A DNA stretch of 35,163 nt from positions 1-35,163 of the forward strand of contig CAZFVM010000004.1 of assembly GCA_964522305.1 (NCBI GenBank), given 5' to 3'. The stretch's first letter is position 1. Each line of letters begins with the position of its first letter. Below, one piece after another: positions 14,699 through 22,843 of this stretch. A program made the translations under genes and the position numbers. Source of the stretch: UBA1049 sp964522305 (lineage in GTDB: Bacteria > Bacillota > Clostridia > Oscillospirales > CAG-382). The notes below the pieces were generated by a model. It did no database searches. It was given only the letters and a program-made list of their open reading frames with translations, and was not told the origin of the DNA.

Positions 14699-14760
14699 GG
14701 ACTTTACACTTATATTAATCGGAAAAATCTCAAAAACAAACTGTTGCACGGAGAAGTCGG

Positions 14761-15651
14761 ATGTATAACCCAAAAAAAGTATTGCTGATAATCAATCCAA
14801 AAAGCGGCAGAGGGAAGGGTAAGACTGTCCTTCTTAAGATAGTGGACATCTTTACTCAAAATGGTAAATTAGTGACTGTATATCCCACTGTCGGCAAAAA
14901 ACAAACTGTTGAATTTGTATCGTATAACGCCAAAGACTACGACTTGGTGGTGGCTTGTGGCGGAGACGGGACATTAAACGAAGTTGTAAACGGAGTTATG
15001 CACAGTCGGGTGCGAATCCCCGTAGGATATATACCCTTGGGTTCCACTAATGATTTTGCTTCTTCGGTGGGGATACCCGATGACTGTTTTATGGCTGTGG
15101 AAAAAATTCTAAACGGAACACCCAAACCCTATGACTTAGGGTTGATGGCGGACACTTATTTTACTTATATTGCTTGTGCGGGAGCCTTTGTTGAAACTTC
15201 TTATACCACCAGCCAAAATCTCAAAAATGCATTGGGACACTCGGCGTATCTGCTAAGTGGCATCAAATCTCTGTCTTCGTTAAAACAAATCCCCATGAGA
15301 ATAACCACCAACAGTTATTCTATCTACGGAGAGTTTCTCTTTGTTTCTCTTACTAACTCCAAAAGAATAGCAGGCTTGGTTAACTTTCCCGAGGAGAAAG
15401 TGGAATTTAGCGATGGGTTGTTTGAACTATCGGTTATAACTATGCCAAAAGATATGTTTGAGGTAACTACACTGATACGAGACTTATTGGCGGGGAATTT
15501 GAACAATCACAACATCGTTATTAAGCGAGTAAAGTCGTGTGATATTCTGATACCGGAGAAAATTGGTTGGTCTGTTGATGGCGAGGATGGCGGTATGAAA
15601 GCAAAAGTAAAGCTGGAAGTAATAAAAAGAGCTATCGACATTGTACTTTGA
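14761..15651 (+). CDS. Diacylglycerol/lipid kinase family protein (YegS/DgkB type)
   Basis: 296 residues, the usual length. ATP-dependent kinase acting on a membrane lipid such as diacylglycerol, at the cytoplasmic face. Motifs: NPKSGRGKG near the N-terminus, CGGDGTLNEVVNG, GSTNDFASSVGIP (the GTxNDFA motif), then YDLGLM and the C-terminal WSVDGEDGG, where the lipid kinases end their second domain. No membrane segment, as expected. The start is the ATG seven bases after GGAG. Whether it is DgkB (lipid recycling during teichoic-acid synthesis) or a paralogue with other specificity cannot be told. Followed by a clear terminator, then secD. Confidence 0.88.
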   Translation: MYNPKKVLLIINPKSGRGKGKTVLLKIVDIFTQNGKLVTVYPTVGKKQTVEFVSYNAKDYDLVVACGGDGTLNEVVNGVMHSRVRIPVGYIPLGSTNDFASSVGIPDDCFMAVEKILNGTPKPYDLGLMADTYFTYIACAGAFVETSYTTSQNLKNALGHSAYLLSGIKSLSSLKQIPMRITTNSYSIYGEFLFVSLTNSKRIAGLVNFPEEKVEFSDGLFELSVITMPKDMFEVTTLIRDLLAGNLNNHNIVIKRVKSCDILIPEKIGWSVDGEDGGMKAKVKLEVIKRAIDIVL

Positions 15652-15665
15652 CTATAGCTGCTTAT

Positions 15666-15690
15666 ACCCGGGTTAATGCCCGGGTTTTGT
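15666..15690 (+). terminator. Terminator after the lipid kinase gene
   Basis: ACCCGGG (15666-15672), loop TTAATG, CCCGGGT (15679-15685), then TTTTGT. Compact, GC-rich stem with a T tail, 14 bp after the stop. Confidence 0.8.
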
Positions 15691-15706
15691 ATTGTCTAAA
15701 TAACTA

Positions 15707-15736
15707 TTGACTTGATTTGACATTATGTAGTATAAT
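15707..15736 (+). promoter_or_regulatory. Predicted promoter of secDF
   Basis: TTGACT (15707-15712), 18-base spacer, perfect TATAAT (15731-15736). The leader is about 40 bases and carries GGAGGTG upstream of the secD ATG. Confidence 0.75.
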
Positions 15737-15782
15737 TGGAATGTTATAAAAACGACAGTTTTTTGCCGGAGGTGCATATAAA

Positions 15783-17102
15783 ATGAATTATCAACGTGCG
15801 GTATCTGTATCCCGTCTTGTGCTTGTCATGCTTTGTATAGCCCTGTTATTTGCTTTGGTAATATTTGGGTTTGACATAGGCGGTAAGTCCATGAACGGGA
15901 TTTTTGAAGAGGGTACTATTCGCCTGGGGCTCGACCTTGCCGGCGGCTCTGTACTCACCTATCAAGCAGATACCAAGGATACCGGATCTGATCTTGAATC
16001 GGGGATGAACTCGGTGCTGCAGGTCATGAGAATGAGACTGGATAACATGGGATTGACCGAAGCCTTAGTCTATCTTGTAGGCGACGACATGATTACCGTG
16101 GAGATACCCAGTGTTTCTAATCCCGCAGAAGCAGCCGAGACCTTGATGGCCACCGCAGAACTTACCTTCAGAAACGCTGAAGATAAAGTGGTTCTCATCG
16201 GTGCGGATGTAAAAAAGGCTACCGACGCTTATGGTCCCATAGATGATGCCGGTACCTACGGATTTCTTGTTCAACTTGAATTGACCGATTCCGGAAAAGT
16301 GAAGTTTACAAATGCCACAAAGGCCGCCGCGAGCGCGTCTGCCGAATCGGATCGGGTAATCAATATATATATGGATGAAAACCTGATATCAGCCCCCTCG
16401 GTGGATAAAAAGTATGCCAACACCGGGATAGACTCCGGTACTGCTATGATTACCGGTAACTTCACCGAGGAATCTGCACGGATATTGGCAGGGCAAATAA
16501 ATGCCGGTGCTTTGAAATATAAATTGGATGATGTAGATCAACGAACAGTCGGAGCAACCTTGGGTGAAAAGTCTTTGGCGACTTCGCTTAAGGCCGGAGC
16601 CTTTGGAATACTTCTGGTTATGCTGTTTATGATACTTTATTACCGGATTTCCGGGGTAGTTGCTTCATTGTCTCTTATGGCTTATATGGCAATGTTTATG
16701 TTGGTGTTGGTATTAACCCAGGCGAACCTTACCCTTCCGGGTGTTGCAGGTATTATCCTCTCTATCGGAATGGCGGTGGATGCCAACGTGGTTATATTTG
16801 AACGAATAAAAGAAGAGTTGTATTTGGGTAAAAGCCCCAAGGCCGCTTCTAAGGGAGGGTTTAACCGGGCGTTGTCTGCGGTTATAGACTCCAACATCAC
16901 TACCTTGATAGCTGCCGGAGTTTTGTACTTCCTCGGATCGGGGACCATTAAAGGGTTTGCCACCACATTGTTCATCGGGGTTGTGCTCTCCATGTTTACT
17001 GCGATTTTCCTTACTCGGCTGCTATTAAACCTGAGCATTGACATAGGATTTTCGTCACCTAAGTTCTACGGATTTAGAGAAAGGAGTGCCGACAATGCTT
17101 AA
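15783..17102 (+). CDS. secD: Protein translocase subunit SecD
   Basis: 439 residues, short compared with E. coli SecD (615) but normal for Clostridia. With SecF it uses the proton motive force to help pull exported proteins through SecYEG. One N-terminal membrane helix (VLVMLCIALLFALVIFGF), then GLDLAGGSVLTY, a periplasmic-type P1 domain, and from about residue 260 the RND-type membrane half of five further helices, with GMAVDANVVIFERIKEEL as the family signature and SNITTLIAAGVLYFLGSGTIKGFATTL. Strong ribosome site GGAGGTG nine bases before the ATG. It overlaps secF by eight bases, so translation is probably coupled. Confidence 0.96.
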   Translation: MNYQRAVSVSRLVLVMLCIALLFALVIFGFDIGGKSMNGIFEEGTIRLGLDLAGGSVLTYQADTKDTGSDLESGMNSVLQVMRMRLDNMGLTEALVYLVGDDMITVEIPSVSNPAEAAETLMATAELTFRNAEDKVVLIGADVKKATDAYGPIDDAGTYGFLVQLELTDSGKVKFTNATKAAASASAESDRVINIYMDENLISAPSVDKKYANTGIDSGTAMITGNFTEESARILAGQINAGALKYKLDDVDQRTVGATLGEKSLATSLKAGAFGILLVMLFMILYYRISGVVASLSLMAYMAMFMLVLVLTQANLTLPGVAGIILSIGMAVDANVVIFERIKEELYLGKSPKAASKGGFNRALSAVIDSNITTLIAAGVLYFLGSGTIKGFATTLFIGVVLSMFTAIFLTRLLLNLSIDIGFSSPKFYGFRERSADNA

Positions 17103-18030
17103 GAAGTTCCACTTTATAAATGACAAAAAGATTACCCTTATAATAGTTGCGGCAATACTTTTGATAGGTGTTTCTTCCTTTTTGATTAGAGGTTTTAATA
17201 TTGATATCGATTTTTCCGGCGGAACCGAGCTTCAACTCAATATTGGTCGTGAAGTAACCGAGCAGGATACGAATAGAATAAACGAAATTATCACCGAGCA
17301 CGAAAAGCTGGGTCATCAATATGTATCTTCTACAAAGCCTTCAACCGCTGATAACCATGTGGTTATTATCCGAACCGGAACCGCCGACCTTTCTTTGGCG
17401 CAACAAGAAGCGTTAAACTCCGCTCTTGCTGCAGAGTTTGCAAACGCGGACTTCGATGATATTAACTATACTTCTATCGCACCGGTTATCGGAGATATGT
17501 TAAGAAAGACTGCCTTGACCTCTGTTTTGATAGCGGTGGTACTTATGCTGATATATATTTGGATTAGATTTGAGTTAAACTCGGGGATTGCAGCGGTTAT
17601 CTGTCTTGCCCACGATCTATTTGTAATGTTTGCTATTTATTCCTTGTTCCAAATACCCATAAATTCTAATATCATAGCAGCACTGCTTACTATTCTCGGT
17701 TACTCGATTAACGCCACCATTGTTATCTTTGACAGGGTGAGAGAAAACAAGAAAAAATATGGTGACACCAAGAATTTTGCGGATACTGTCGATGTTTCGG
17801 TCCATGAATCCCTTAACCGTTCGGTGAATACTACCTTGACTACCCTGTTTACCATTGGTATGGTTTATATCTTTGGTGTAGAATCAATAAGGAACTTCGC
17901 CCTACCCTTAATTATCGGAATCGTTGCAGGACTGTTCTCCTCGGTGTTTATGTCCGGTCTGCTGTGGAACGGAATATCCAAGATGATTAAACCGAAAGAT
18001 AAAAAACGCAAAACAGCAAAAGCGAAATAA
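17095..18030 (+). CDS. secF: Protein translocase subunit SecF
   Basis: 311 residues from the ATG at 17095, which has AAGGAG (17081-17086) eight bases upstream; a GTG at 17086 overlaps that ribosome site and is rejected. Partner of SecD. Visible: N-terminal helix LIIVAAILLIGVSSFLI, FSGGTELQLNI, and a C-terminal five-helix block with LMLIYIWIRFE, GYSINATIVIFDRVREN and SVNTTLTTLFTIGMVYIFG. Basic C-terminal tail (KPKDKKRKTAKAK), typical of a cytoplasmic end. The start overlaps the secD stop, and a terminator follows 10 bp after the gene. Confidence 0.96.
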   Translation: MLKKFHFINDKKITLIIVAAILLIGVSSFLIRGFNIDIDFSGGTELQLNIGREVTEQDTNRINEIITEHEKLGHQYVSSTKPSTADNHVVIIRTGTADLSLAQQEALNSALAAEFANADFDDINYTSIAPVIGDMLRKTALTSVLIAVVLMLIYIWIRFELNSGIAAVICLAHDLFVMFAIYSLFQIPINSNIIAALLTILGYSINATIVIFDRVRENKKKYGDTKNFADTVDVSVHESLNRSVNTTLTTLFTIGMVYIFGVESIRNFALPLIIGIVAGLFSSVFMSGLLWNGISKMIKPKDKKRKTAKAK

Positions 18031-18040
18031 ATTAGCAATA

Positions 18041-18070
18041 AAAAAGGGGCTGTGATAGCAGCTCCTTTTT
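18041..18070 (+). terminator. Terminator after secF
   Basis: AAAAAGGGGCTG (18041-18052), loop TGATAG, CAGCTCCTTTTT (18059-18070), with one G-U pair. A-rich and T-rich flanks make it work in either direction. It lies only 34 bp before the lepA start, with no clear lepA promoter after it, so partial read-through is possible. Confidence 0.8.
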
Positions 18071-18104
18071 GGTAAAAAACTTATAACCTATGGAGGAGTT
18101 TTGT

Positions 18105-19913
18105 TTGTACGACATTAATAAACTTAGGAATTTTTCGATAATAGCCCATATAGACCACGGTAAAAGCACTCTGGCTGACCGGTTGTTGGAGTTCACCGAA
18201 GCCGTCTCGAGCAGAGATGTATCGGAACAAATGTTAGACAACATGGACTTGGAGAGAGAACGGGGCATAACCATAAAAGCGAGGGCTGTGCGTTTTGAAT
18301 ATAAAGCGGACGACGGGCAGATATATAGCCTAAACCTCATCGACACCCCGGGACATGTGGATTTTGGGTATGAGGTGTCCAGGTCTTTGACCGCCTGTGA
18401 AGGAGCTTTGTTGGTGGTGGATGCCTCTCAAGGGATTCAGGCCCAAACCCTTGCCAACGCATATATGGCGATAGACAATAACCTCGAGATAATCCCGGTT
18501 ATAAACAAAATCGACCTTGCCAGCGCAGATATAGAGCGTGCCAGGCGAGAAATAGAAGAAATTGTTGGGATTCCTGCGGACCATGCCCCAACCATTTCTG
18601 CAAAACAAGGTATAAACATCCGGGATGTACTGGAGGAAGTAGTAAGATCTGTTCCACCTCCAAAGGGAGATATAAATGCTCCGCTAAAAGCCCTGGTCTT
18701 TGATAGTCATTATGACGCTTATAAAGGGGTCATAGTATATATACGAATATTTGACGGCTCTTTATCTGTAGGTGACAGAGTAAAAATGATGCATACCGGT
18801 GCAGAGTTTGAGATAGTGGAAACCGGAACGCTCTCTGCTTTTAACCCCCTTAAAAAAGACACTCTATATGCCGGAGAAGTTGGATATTTTTCTGCCAGCA
18901 TTAAATCAATCGCTGATACCGAAGTCGGAGATACTGTCACCGGTGCCGATAACCCTGCTGATGAACCCTTACCCGGGTTCAAAAAATCTGTGCCCATGGT
19001 TTTTGCCGGGATATATCCCGCAGACGGCGCCCGATACGGCGACTTAAAAGATGCGTTGGAAAAACTTAGACTCAACGATGCTTCCTTCCTCTTTGAACCG
19101 GAAACCTCTGCTGCACTGGGGTTTGGGTTTAGATGCGGATTTCTGGGGCTTTTGCACATGGAGATTGTAGAAGAGCGGTTGGAGCGAGAGTTTAACTTAG
19201 ACCTGATAACCACTGCCCCCAGCGTTATCTATGAGCTTGAGCTAAAAAACGGTACTACCATAAATATAGATAATCCAACAAACTACCCCGCCCCCGAAGA
19301 AATCGAGGTCGCTAACGAACCGATTGTACTTGCAACCATTATCACCCCTGCCAACTATGTGGGACCTATAATGGAGCTTTGCCAGGACAGACGAGGGGAT
19401 TTTGTAGATATGAAATATATCGATACAGACCGGGCAGAATTACATTATGAGCTACCCTTAAACGAAATTGTCTATGACTTTTTTGATGCTTTGAAATCCC
19501 GAAGTAAAGGTTATGCCTCTTTGGATTATGAAATGATTGGATATAAAGCATCCAAGCTTGTCAAGCTGGATTTGTTGTTGAACGGTGAGGTAGTGGACGC
19601 TTTGTCTTTTATTGTCCATGCCGATAAAAGTTATGCTCGCGCAAGGCGGATAGTTGAAAAACTAAAAGACCATATTCCGCGTCAGATGTTTGAGATACCC
19701 ATACAAGCGGCAATCGGTGGAAAGATAATTGCCCGAGAAACGGTGAAGGCGATGAGAAAAGACGTGCTTGCCAAGTGTTATGGCGGCGATATTAGCCGAA
19801 AGAAAAAGCTGCTTGAAAAGCAAAAGGAAGGTAAAAAGAGGATGAGAACCTTAGGCTCGGTGGAAGTGCCTCAGGAAGCCTTTATGGCGGTCTTAAAACT
19901 TGATGATGAATAA
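18105..19913 (+). CDS. lepA: Elongation factor 4 (LepA)
   Basis: 602 residues from a TTG at 18105, chosen because GGAGGAG (18092-18098) ends six bases upstream and because LepA proteins begin shortly before xIRNFSIIAHIDHGKST; an ATG at 18090 would overlap the ribosome site. Ribosome-associated GTPase. G1 AHIDHGKST, switch II DTPGHVDFGYEV, G4 NKIDL, then EF-G-like domains II, III and V and the LepA-specific C-terminal domain (KVKAMRKDVLAKCYGGDISRKKKLLEKQKEGKKRMR). No residues are missing. It overlaps hemW, a common clostridial arrangement; the hrcA-grpE-dnaK genes that often follow are absent here. Confidence 0.96.
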   Translation: MYDINKLRNFSIIAHIDHGKSTLADRLLEFTEAVSSRDVSEQMLDNMDLERERGITIKARAVRFEYKADDGQIYSLNLIDTPGHVDFGYEVSRSLTACEGALLVVDASQGIQAQTLANAYMAIDNNLEIIPVINKIDLASADIERARREIEEIVGIPADHAPTISAKQGINIRDVLEEVVRSVPPPKGDINAPLKALVFDSHYDAYKGVIVYIRIFDGSLSVGDRVKMMHTGAEFEIVETGTLSAFNPLKKDTLYAGEVGYFSASIKSIADTEVGDTVTGADNPADEPLPGFKKSVPMVFAGIYPADGARYGDLKDALEKLRLNDASFLFEPETSAALGFGFRCGFLGLLHMEIVEERLEREFNLDLITTAPSVIYELELKNGTTINIDNPTNYPAPEEIEVANEPIVLATIITPANYVGPIMELCQDRRGDFVDMKYIDTDRAELHYELPLNEIVYDFFDALKSRSKGYASLDYEMIGYKASKLVKLDLLLNGEVVDALSFIVHADKSYARARRIVEKLKDHIPRQMFEIPIQAAIGGKIIARETVKAMRKDVLAKCYGGDISRKKKLLEKQKEGKKRMRTLGSVEVPQEAFMAVLKLDDE

Positions 19914-21009
19914 CCCCTTGTCCTTTTATTTGCATATACCTTTTTGTGAAAAAAAGTGCAATTATTGCGCTTTTTATTCACTTGAAAGCAAAAGTGAAAC
20001 AGAGATACAATCCTATACCCAGGGATTAATCAAACATATTACCTCCTTTGAAACAAATCGGCCTATCCAAAGCATATACTTTGGCGGAGGAACTCCCTCA
20101 ATTATCGGTGCTAACCGACTTATCAAGATATTGGATACAATTAAAGATAAGTTTGTCCTCTCGGAGGATTGTGAAATAACCGTGGAGATTAACCCAAAAA
20201 GCATATCTCAAAACCAGCTTTTGTCATTGAGAACTGCCGGGGTAAACCGATTGTCGGTGGGGATGCAATCCACAAACGATAACGAATTAAATGTACTGGG
20301 AAGAAGATATACCGCCTTGGAGTTTGATGATTGTATTAAGGGGGCATTATCTGCAGGGTTTGGAAACATAAGTCTGGACATTATCTTTGGGCTACCCGAT
20401 CAAACAAAAGACACTCTTTTGGAATCTTTAAAGTACCCGATAAAAAGCGACATCCCCCATGTGTCGGTGTATGAGTTATCTATTGAAAAAGGCACCCCCT
20501 TTTATCGGCGTAAAGACGACCTAAACCTGCCCGACGAGGACTTGGAAGAAGAGTTGTATTCCCTGGTCTGTGATACGCTAAAAGACAACGGGTATATCCA
20601 TTATGAGGTTTCTTCTTTTAGCAAAAAAGGGTTTGAATCAAAGCATAACCTTCATTATTGGCTGGGGGGAGAATATATCGGGTTTGGCTCCGGCGCCCAT
20701 TCTTTCTATAACGGTAAGCGGTTTTCCGGGGTTGCAAACACTTTTGAATACCTGACAAGACTAAACGAGGATTTTTACTCCCCTACCGACTATTACAGCC
20801 AGCCGATTTTGTCCGATAAGGAAATTGCCGAGGAACAAATTCTTCTGGGGCTTAGAACAAATACCGGTGTCTTGGCAGACGAAGCTTTACTGATAAAGGC
20901 AAAAAAGTATATAGAGAGCGGTTATGCCGAGATAAACAATAATCGGCTCTCCTTAACCTCAAAGGGATACAGGGTGTCAAACAGTATAATAGTAGACCTG
21001 TTGATATAA
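19903..21009 (+). CDS. hemW: Radical SAM heme chaperone HemW
   Basis: About 367-368 residues; the start is ambiguous among TTG 19900, ATG 19903 and ATG 19906, all inside the end of lepA and all without a clear ribosome site, which points to coupled translation. The radical SAM cluster is CEKKCNYC near the N-terminus. FGGGTPS, EINP, GVNRLSVGMQS and LDIIFGLPDQT follow. The HNLHYW motif in KHNLHYWLGGEYIGFGSGAHSF is the HemW signature, distinguishing it from coproporphyrinogen dehydrogenase HemN. Proposed to carry heme to respiratory enzymes; its substrate in an anaerobe is unclear. Confidence 0.93.
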   Translation: MMNNPLSFYLHIPFCEKKCNYCAFYSLESKSETEIQSYTQGLIKHITSFETNRPIQSIYFGGGTPSIIGANRLIKILDTIKDKFVLSEDCEITVEINPKSISQNQLLSLRTAGVNRLSVGMQSTNDNELNVLGRRYTALEFDDCIKGALSAGFGNISLDIIFGLPDQTKDTLLESLKYPIKSDIPHVSVYELSIEKGTPFYRRKDDLNLPDEDLEEELYSLVCDTLKDNGYIHYEVSSFSKKGFESKHNLHYWLGGEYIGFGSGAHSFYNGKRFSGVANTFEYLTRLNEDFYSPTDYYSQPILSDKEIAEEQILLGLRTNTGVLADEALLIKAKKYIESGYAEINNNRLSLTSKGYRVSNSIIVDLLI

Positions 21010-21038
21010 CCTTTCCCAAACTTTGACCGAGGACTGAT

Positions 21039-21479
21039 ATGAAAAAGCTGATTACAAAAGTTAAATCTTCAAAGCTGTTTACAACCGAAAAGGGATTGTA
21101 TCTGGTTTTTGGCGGATTAACTACCTTAGTCTCGATATTGGCGTTTTGGATTAGTGACTTGTTTTTTGGTGCCGAGTATATAACCCTGTCTACCGTTATA
21201 AAAAACATTGCAGGAATAATATTTGCTTATATCACCAATAGGATATATGTGTTTAAAAGCAAGAACACAAGCTCTAAAGCAAAGGTCCAAGAGTTCGTAT
21301 TGTTTGTAATAACCCGGGTGGCTACCCTGTTTGTTGATATATGGCTGATTGGCTTGTTGACCGTAAACGCCGGGATACACCAAAACATAGGGACTGTTAT
21401 TACCTCGGTGGTTGTAATTGTGCTAAACTATGTTGCAAGCAAGCTTTATATCTTTACCCCCAAAGACAAAGAAGATTGA
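21039..21479 (+). CDS. GtrA-family membrane protein
   Basis: 146 residues with four membrane segments at about 18-41, 48-68, 86-106 and 117-138. The pattern (YLVFGGLTTLVSILAFWI; NRIYVFKSK after the second helix; LNYVASKLYIF at the end) fits the GtrA family, often associated with lipid-linked sugar translocation and cell-wall polysaccharide or glycosylation systems. A GAGG ribosome site lies eight bases upstream. No glycosyltransferase is adjacent in this window, so the specific substrate is unknown. It follows hemW by 29 bp and is followed by a hairpin terminator. Confidence 0.85.
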   Translation: MKKLITKVKSSKLFTTEKGLYLVFGGLTTLVSILAFWISDLFFGAEYITLSTVIKNIAGIIFAYITNRIYVFKSKNTSSKAKVQEFVLFVITRVATLFVDIWLIGLLTVNAGIHQNIGTVITSVVVIVLNYVASKLYIFTPKDKED

Positions 21480-21502
21480 AAATTTCAATATCAATAGCAA
21501 GA

Positions 21503-21528
21503 ACCCCGCTGTAAAGCGGGGTCCTTAT
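21503..21528. terminator. Terminator between gtrA-like gene and superoxide reductase gene
   Basis: ACCCCGCT (21503-21510), loop GTAA, AGCGGGGT (21515-21522), followed on the plus strand by CCTTATTATTA. It sits between convergent genes and may serve both. Confidence 0.75.
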
Positions 21529-21548
21529 TATTAAAAAACACAAAAATT

Positions 21549-21932
21549 TTACAGCTCTTTGATCCAAAGACCGTGAAGATTGCAATAAGCGGAAACCTTA
21601 ACAGGCTTGTCCCCTTCTTCTACCAAAAAGGAAGTGTAGGGTGCATCACCGGGCTTAAGACATCTACGTTGTCCGCCCTTTTCGGTCTGGAGATATACCC
21701 ACTCGATGAAGTGCGCTTCTGTCATGGGATGGTCTTCCGAACCGATGTTAACCTTGACCCTGTTGCCTTCTACCGTAACTGCCGGGATGTGCTTTTCATA
21801 GCTGGCATCTTCGGTGTTCTCGGTAAGGAGCATCATATGCTCGCCGCAGCAGGATAAAGGACGACCGGAGTCGTTAATCATTCCTACCAAATTTCCACAA
21901 TGCTTGCAAAGAAAAAATCTTGTTTTACACAT
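21549..21932 (-). CDS. dfx: Desulfoferrodoxin (superoxide reductase)
   Basis: 127 residues, the usual length of the two-iron class. Reduces superoxide to peroxide in the cytoplasm without making oxygen. The N-terminal desulforedoxin-like site has Cys9, Cys12, Cys28 and Cys29 (CKHC and SCC). The catalytic FeN4S centre has EKH (46-48), His68, His74, Cys117 and His120 (AYCNLHG), all present. It follows the peroxiredoxin gene by 14 bp with an AAGAGG ribosome site, so the product of one reaction (peroxide) is handled by the co-expressed neighbour. Marks an anaerobic or microaerophilic lifestyle. Confidence 0.96.
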   Translation of the reverse strand: MCKTRFFLCKHCGNLVGMINDSGRPLSCCGEHMMLLTENTEDASYEKHIPAVTVEGNRVKVNIGSEDHPMTEAHFIEWVYLQTEKGGQRRCLKPGDAPYTSFLVEEGDKPVKVSAYCNLHGLWIKEL

Positions 21933-21946
21933 AGTTTAACCTCTTA

Positions 21947-22618
21947 TTATTTTTCTTTTTTGAAACACATGAACCAATCGAGACAATAGACATCGTCATC
22001 ATCGCTTTCCATACGCTCTTTTGCTGTTCCGCAGGTACCTGCCGTGGGTACGATTACATCGTCACCGGGGCGCCAGTCTGCCGGAGTGGCAACACTGTCT
22101 TTGTCTGCCTTTTGTAAAGCTAAGATGATTCTCTTAATCTCGTCGAAGTTTCTTCCCATGGATAGCGGGTAGTACAAAATTGTACGAATATATCCCTCGG
22201 GATCAACAACGAAAACTGCTCTTACTGCTTGGGTGTTGGACTGGCCGGGCTGAATCATTCCATATGCTTTGGCTACATCCATCTTAATATCTTCGATTAA
22301 CGGAAACTTAACTTCGACATCCTTCATTCCCTTCCACTCTAACTCCTGAATCTTGCGAAGCCAGGCGATGTGGGCGTACAGTGAGTCAACGGATAGTCCG
22401 ATCAACTCGGTGTTGAGAGCTCTGAACTCTTCTGCCATGGTAGCGAAAGTCATAAACTCTGTGGTACATACCGGTGTAAAGTCTGCGGGATGGGAAAATA
22501 AAATAACCCATTTGCCTGCATAGTCCTCGGGAAAGTTAATGTCTCCCTGGGTTGTAATAGCCTTAAAAGCCGGGGCTTTTTCCCCGATAAGCGGCATTGC
22601 GTTTCTGGTCTCTTCCAT
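21947..22618 (-). CDS. Peroxiredoxin, Prx6-like (AhpC/TSA family)
   Basis: 223 residues. Reduces hydrogen peroxide and alkyl peroxides. The peroxidatic Cys51 is in HPADFTPVCTTEF with Thr48 in place. The long C-terminal arm (Prx6 subfamily) carries three extra cysteines at 196, 212 and 218, as in archaeal-type enzymes that form a disulfide with a C-terminal Cys, so a 1-Cys mechanism is not certain. GGAGG eight bases before the ATG supports the start. It heads a two-gene unit with the superoxide reductase and is divergent from thioredoxin, its possible reductant. Two palindromes lie over its predicted promoter. Confidence 0.93.
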   Translation of the reverse strand: MEETRNAMPLIGEKAPAFKAITTQGDINFPEDYAGKWVILFSHPADFTPVCTTEFMTFATMAEEFRALNTELIGLSVDSLYAHIAWLRKIQELEWKGMKDVEVKFPLIEDIKMDVAKAYGMIQPGQSNTQAVRAVFVVDPEGYIRTILYYPLSMGRNFDEIKRIILALQKADKDSVATPADWRPGDDVIVPTAGTCGTAKERMESDDDDVYCLDWFMCFKKEK

Positions 22619-22637
22619 AAGTAAATCCTCCTATAAA

Positions 22638-22654
22638 ATAATGATTGTCATTAT
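22638..22654. promoter_or_regulatory. Fur/PerR-like box over the prx promoter
   Basis: ATAATGATTGTCATTAT is a perfect 7-3-7 palindrome and closely resembles the Fur/PerR family consensus (GATAATGATnATCATTATC). It overlaps a perfect minus-strand -10 TATAAT (22650-22655), about 20 bases before the prx ATG, a position suited to repression. A weaker relative, TAATGATTGTCGTTA, is at 22705-22719. Confidence 0.6.
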
Positions 22655-22661
22655 ATCTAAT

Positions 22662-22679
22662 GGAACACATTTGTGTTCC
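22662..22679. promoter_or_regulatory. 18-bp perfect palindrome at the prx -35 region
   Basis: GGAACACA-TT-TGTGTTCC. It covers the place of the -35 element for the minus-strand TATAAT at 22650-22655, where no good -35 hexamer is seen. It could be an activator or repressor site; the protein is unknown. Confidence 0.5.
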
Positions 22680-22722
22680 TTATCGTTCGTCTATATACTA
22701 ACAGTAATGATTGTCGTTAACA

Positions 22723-22735
22723 GTGACCAGGTCAC
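22723..22735. promoter_or_regulatory. Crp/Fnr-type palindrome 1
   Basis: GTGACCAGGTCAC, symmetric around the central base, with GTGA/TCAC half-sites spaced by five. It shares GTGACC and TCAC with the site at 22761-22773. Confidence 0.45.
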
Positions 22736-22760
22736 AAAAATCCTTCATTTACAGATAAGT

Positions 22761-22773
22761 GTGACCTAATCAC
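22761..22773 (+). promoter_or_regulatory. Crp/Fnr-type palindrome 2, at about -41 of trx
   Basis: GTGACCTAATCAC has GTGA/TCAC half-sites. The only good trx -10 is TATTAT (22796-22801), with no -35. The site centre (22767) falls about 41 bases before the expected start near 22808, the classical activator position of Crp/Fnr proteins (class II). Confidence 0.5.
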
Positions 22774-22843
22774 CGATTAAAATGCAGTAAAAAGGTATTA
22801 TATCTCGTGTAAATAATAGAACAAACAAAAAGGAGTATAGACA

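Noticed and set aside
14555..14773. 72-residue minus-strand open frame
   Set aside because: No ribosome site, overlaps the kinase start, and lies in AT-rich intergenic sequence.
17086..17094. GTG start for secF
   Set aside because: It overlaps the ribosome site AAGGAG; the ATG at 17095 has the right spacing.
22662..22679. LexA box upstream of prx
   Set aside because: GAAC and GTTC are eight bases apart rather than four.
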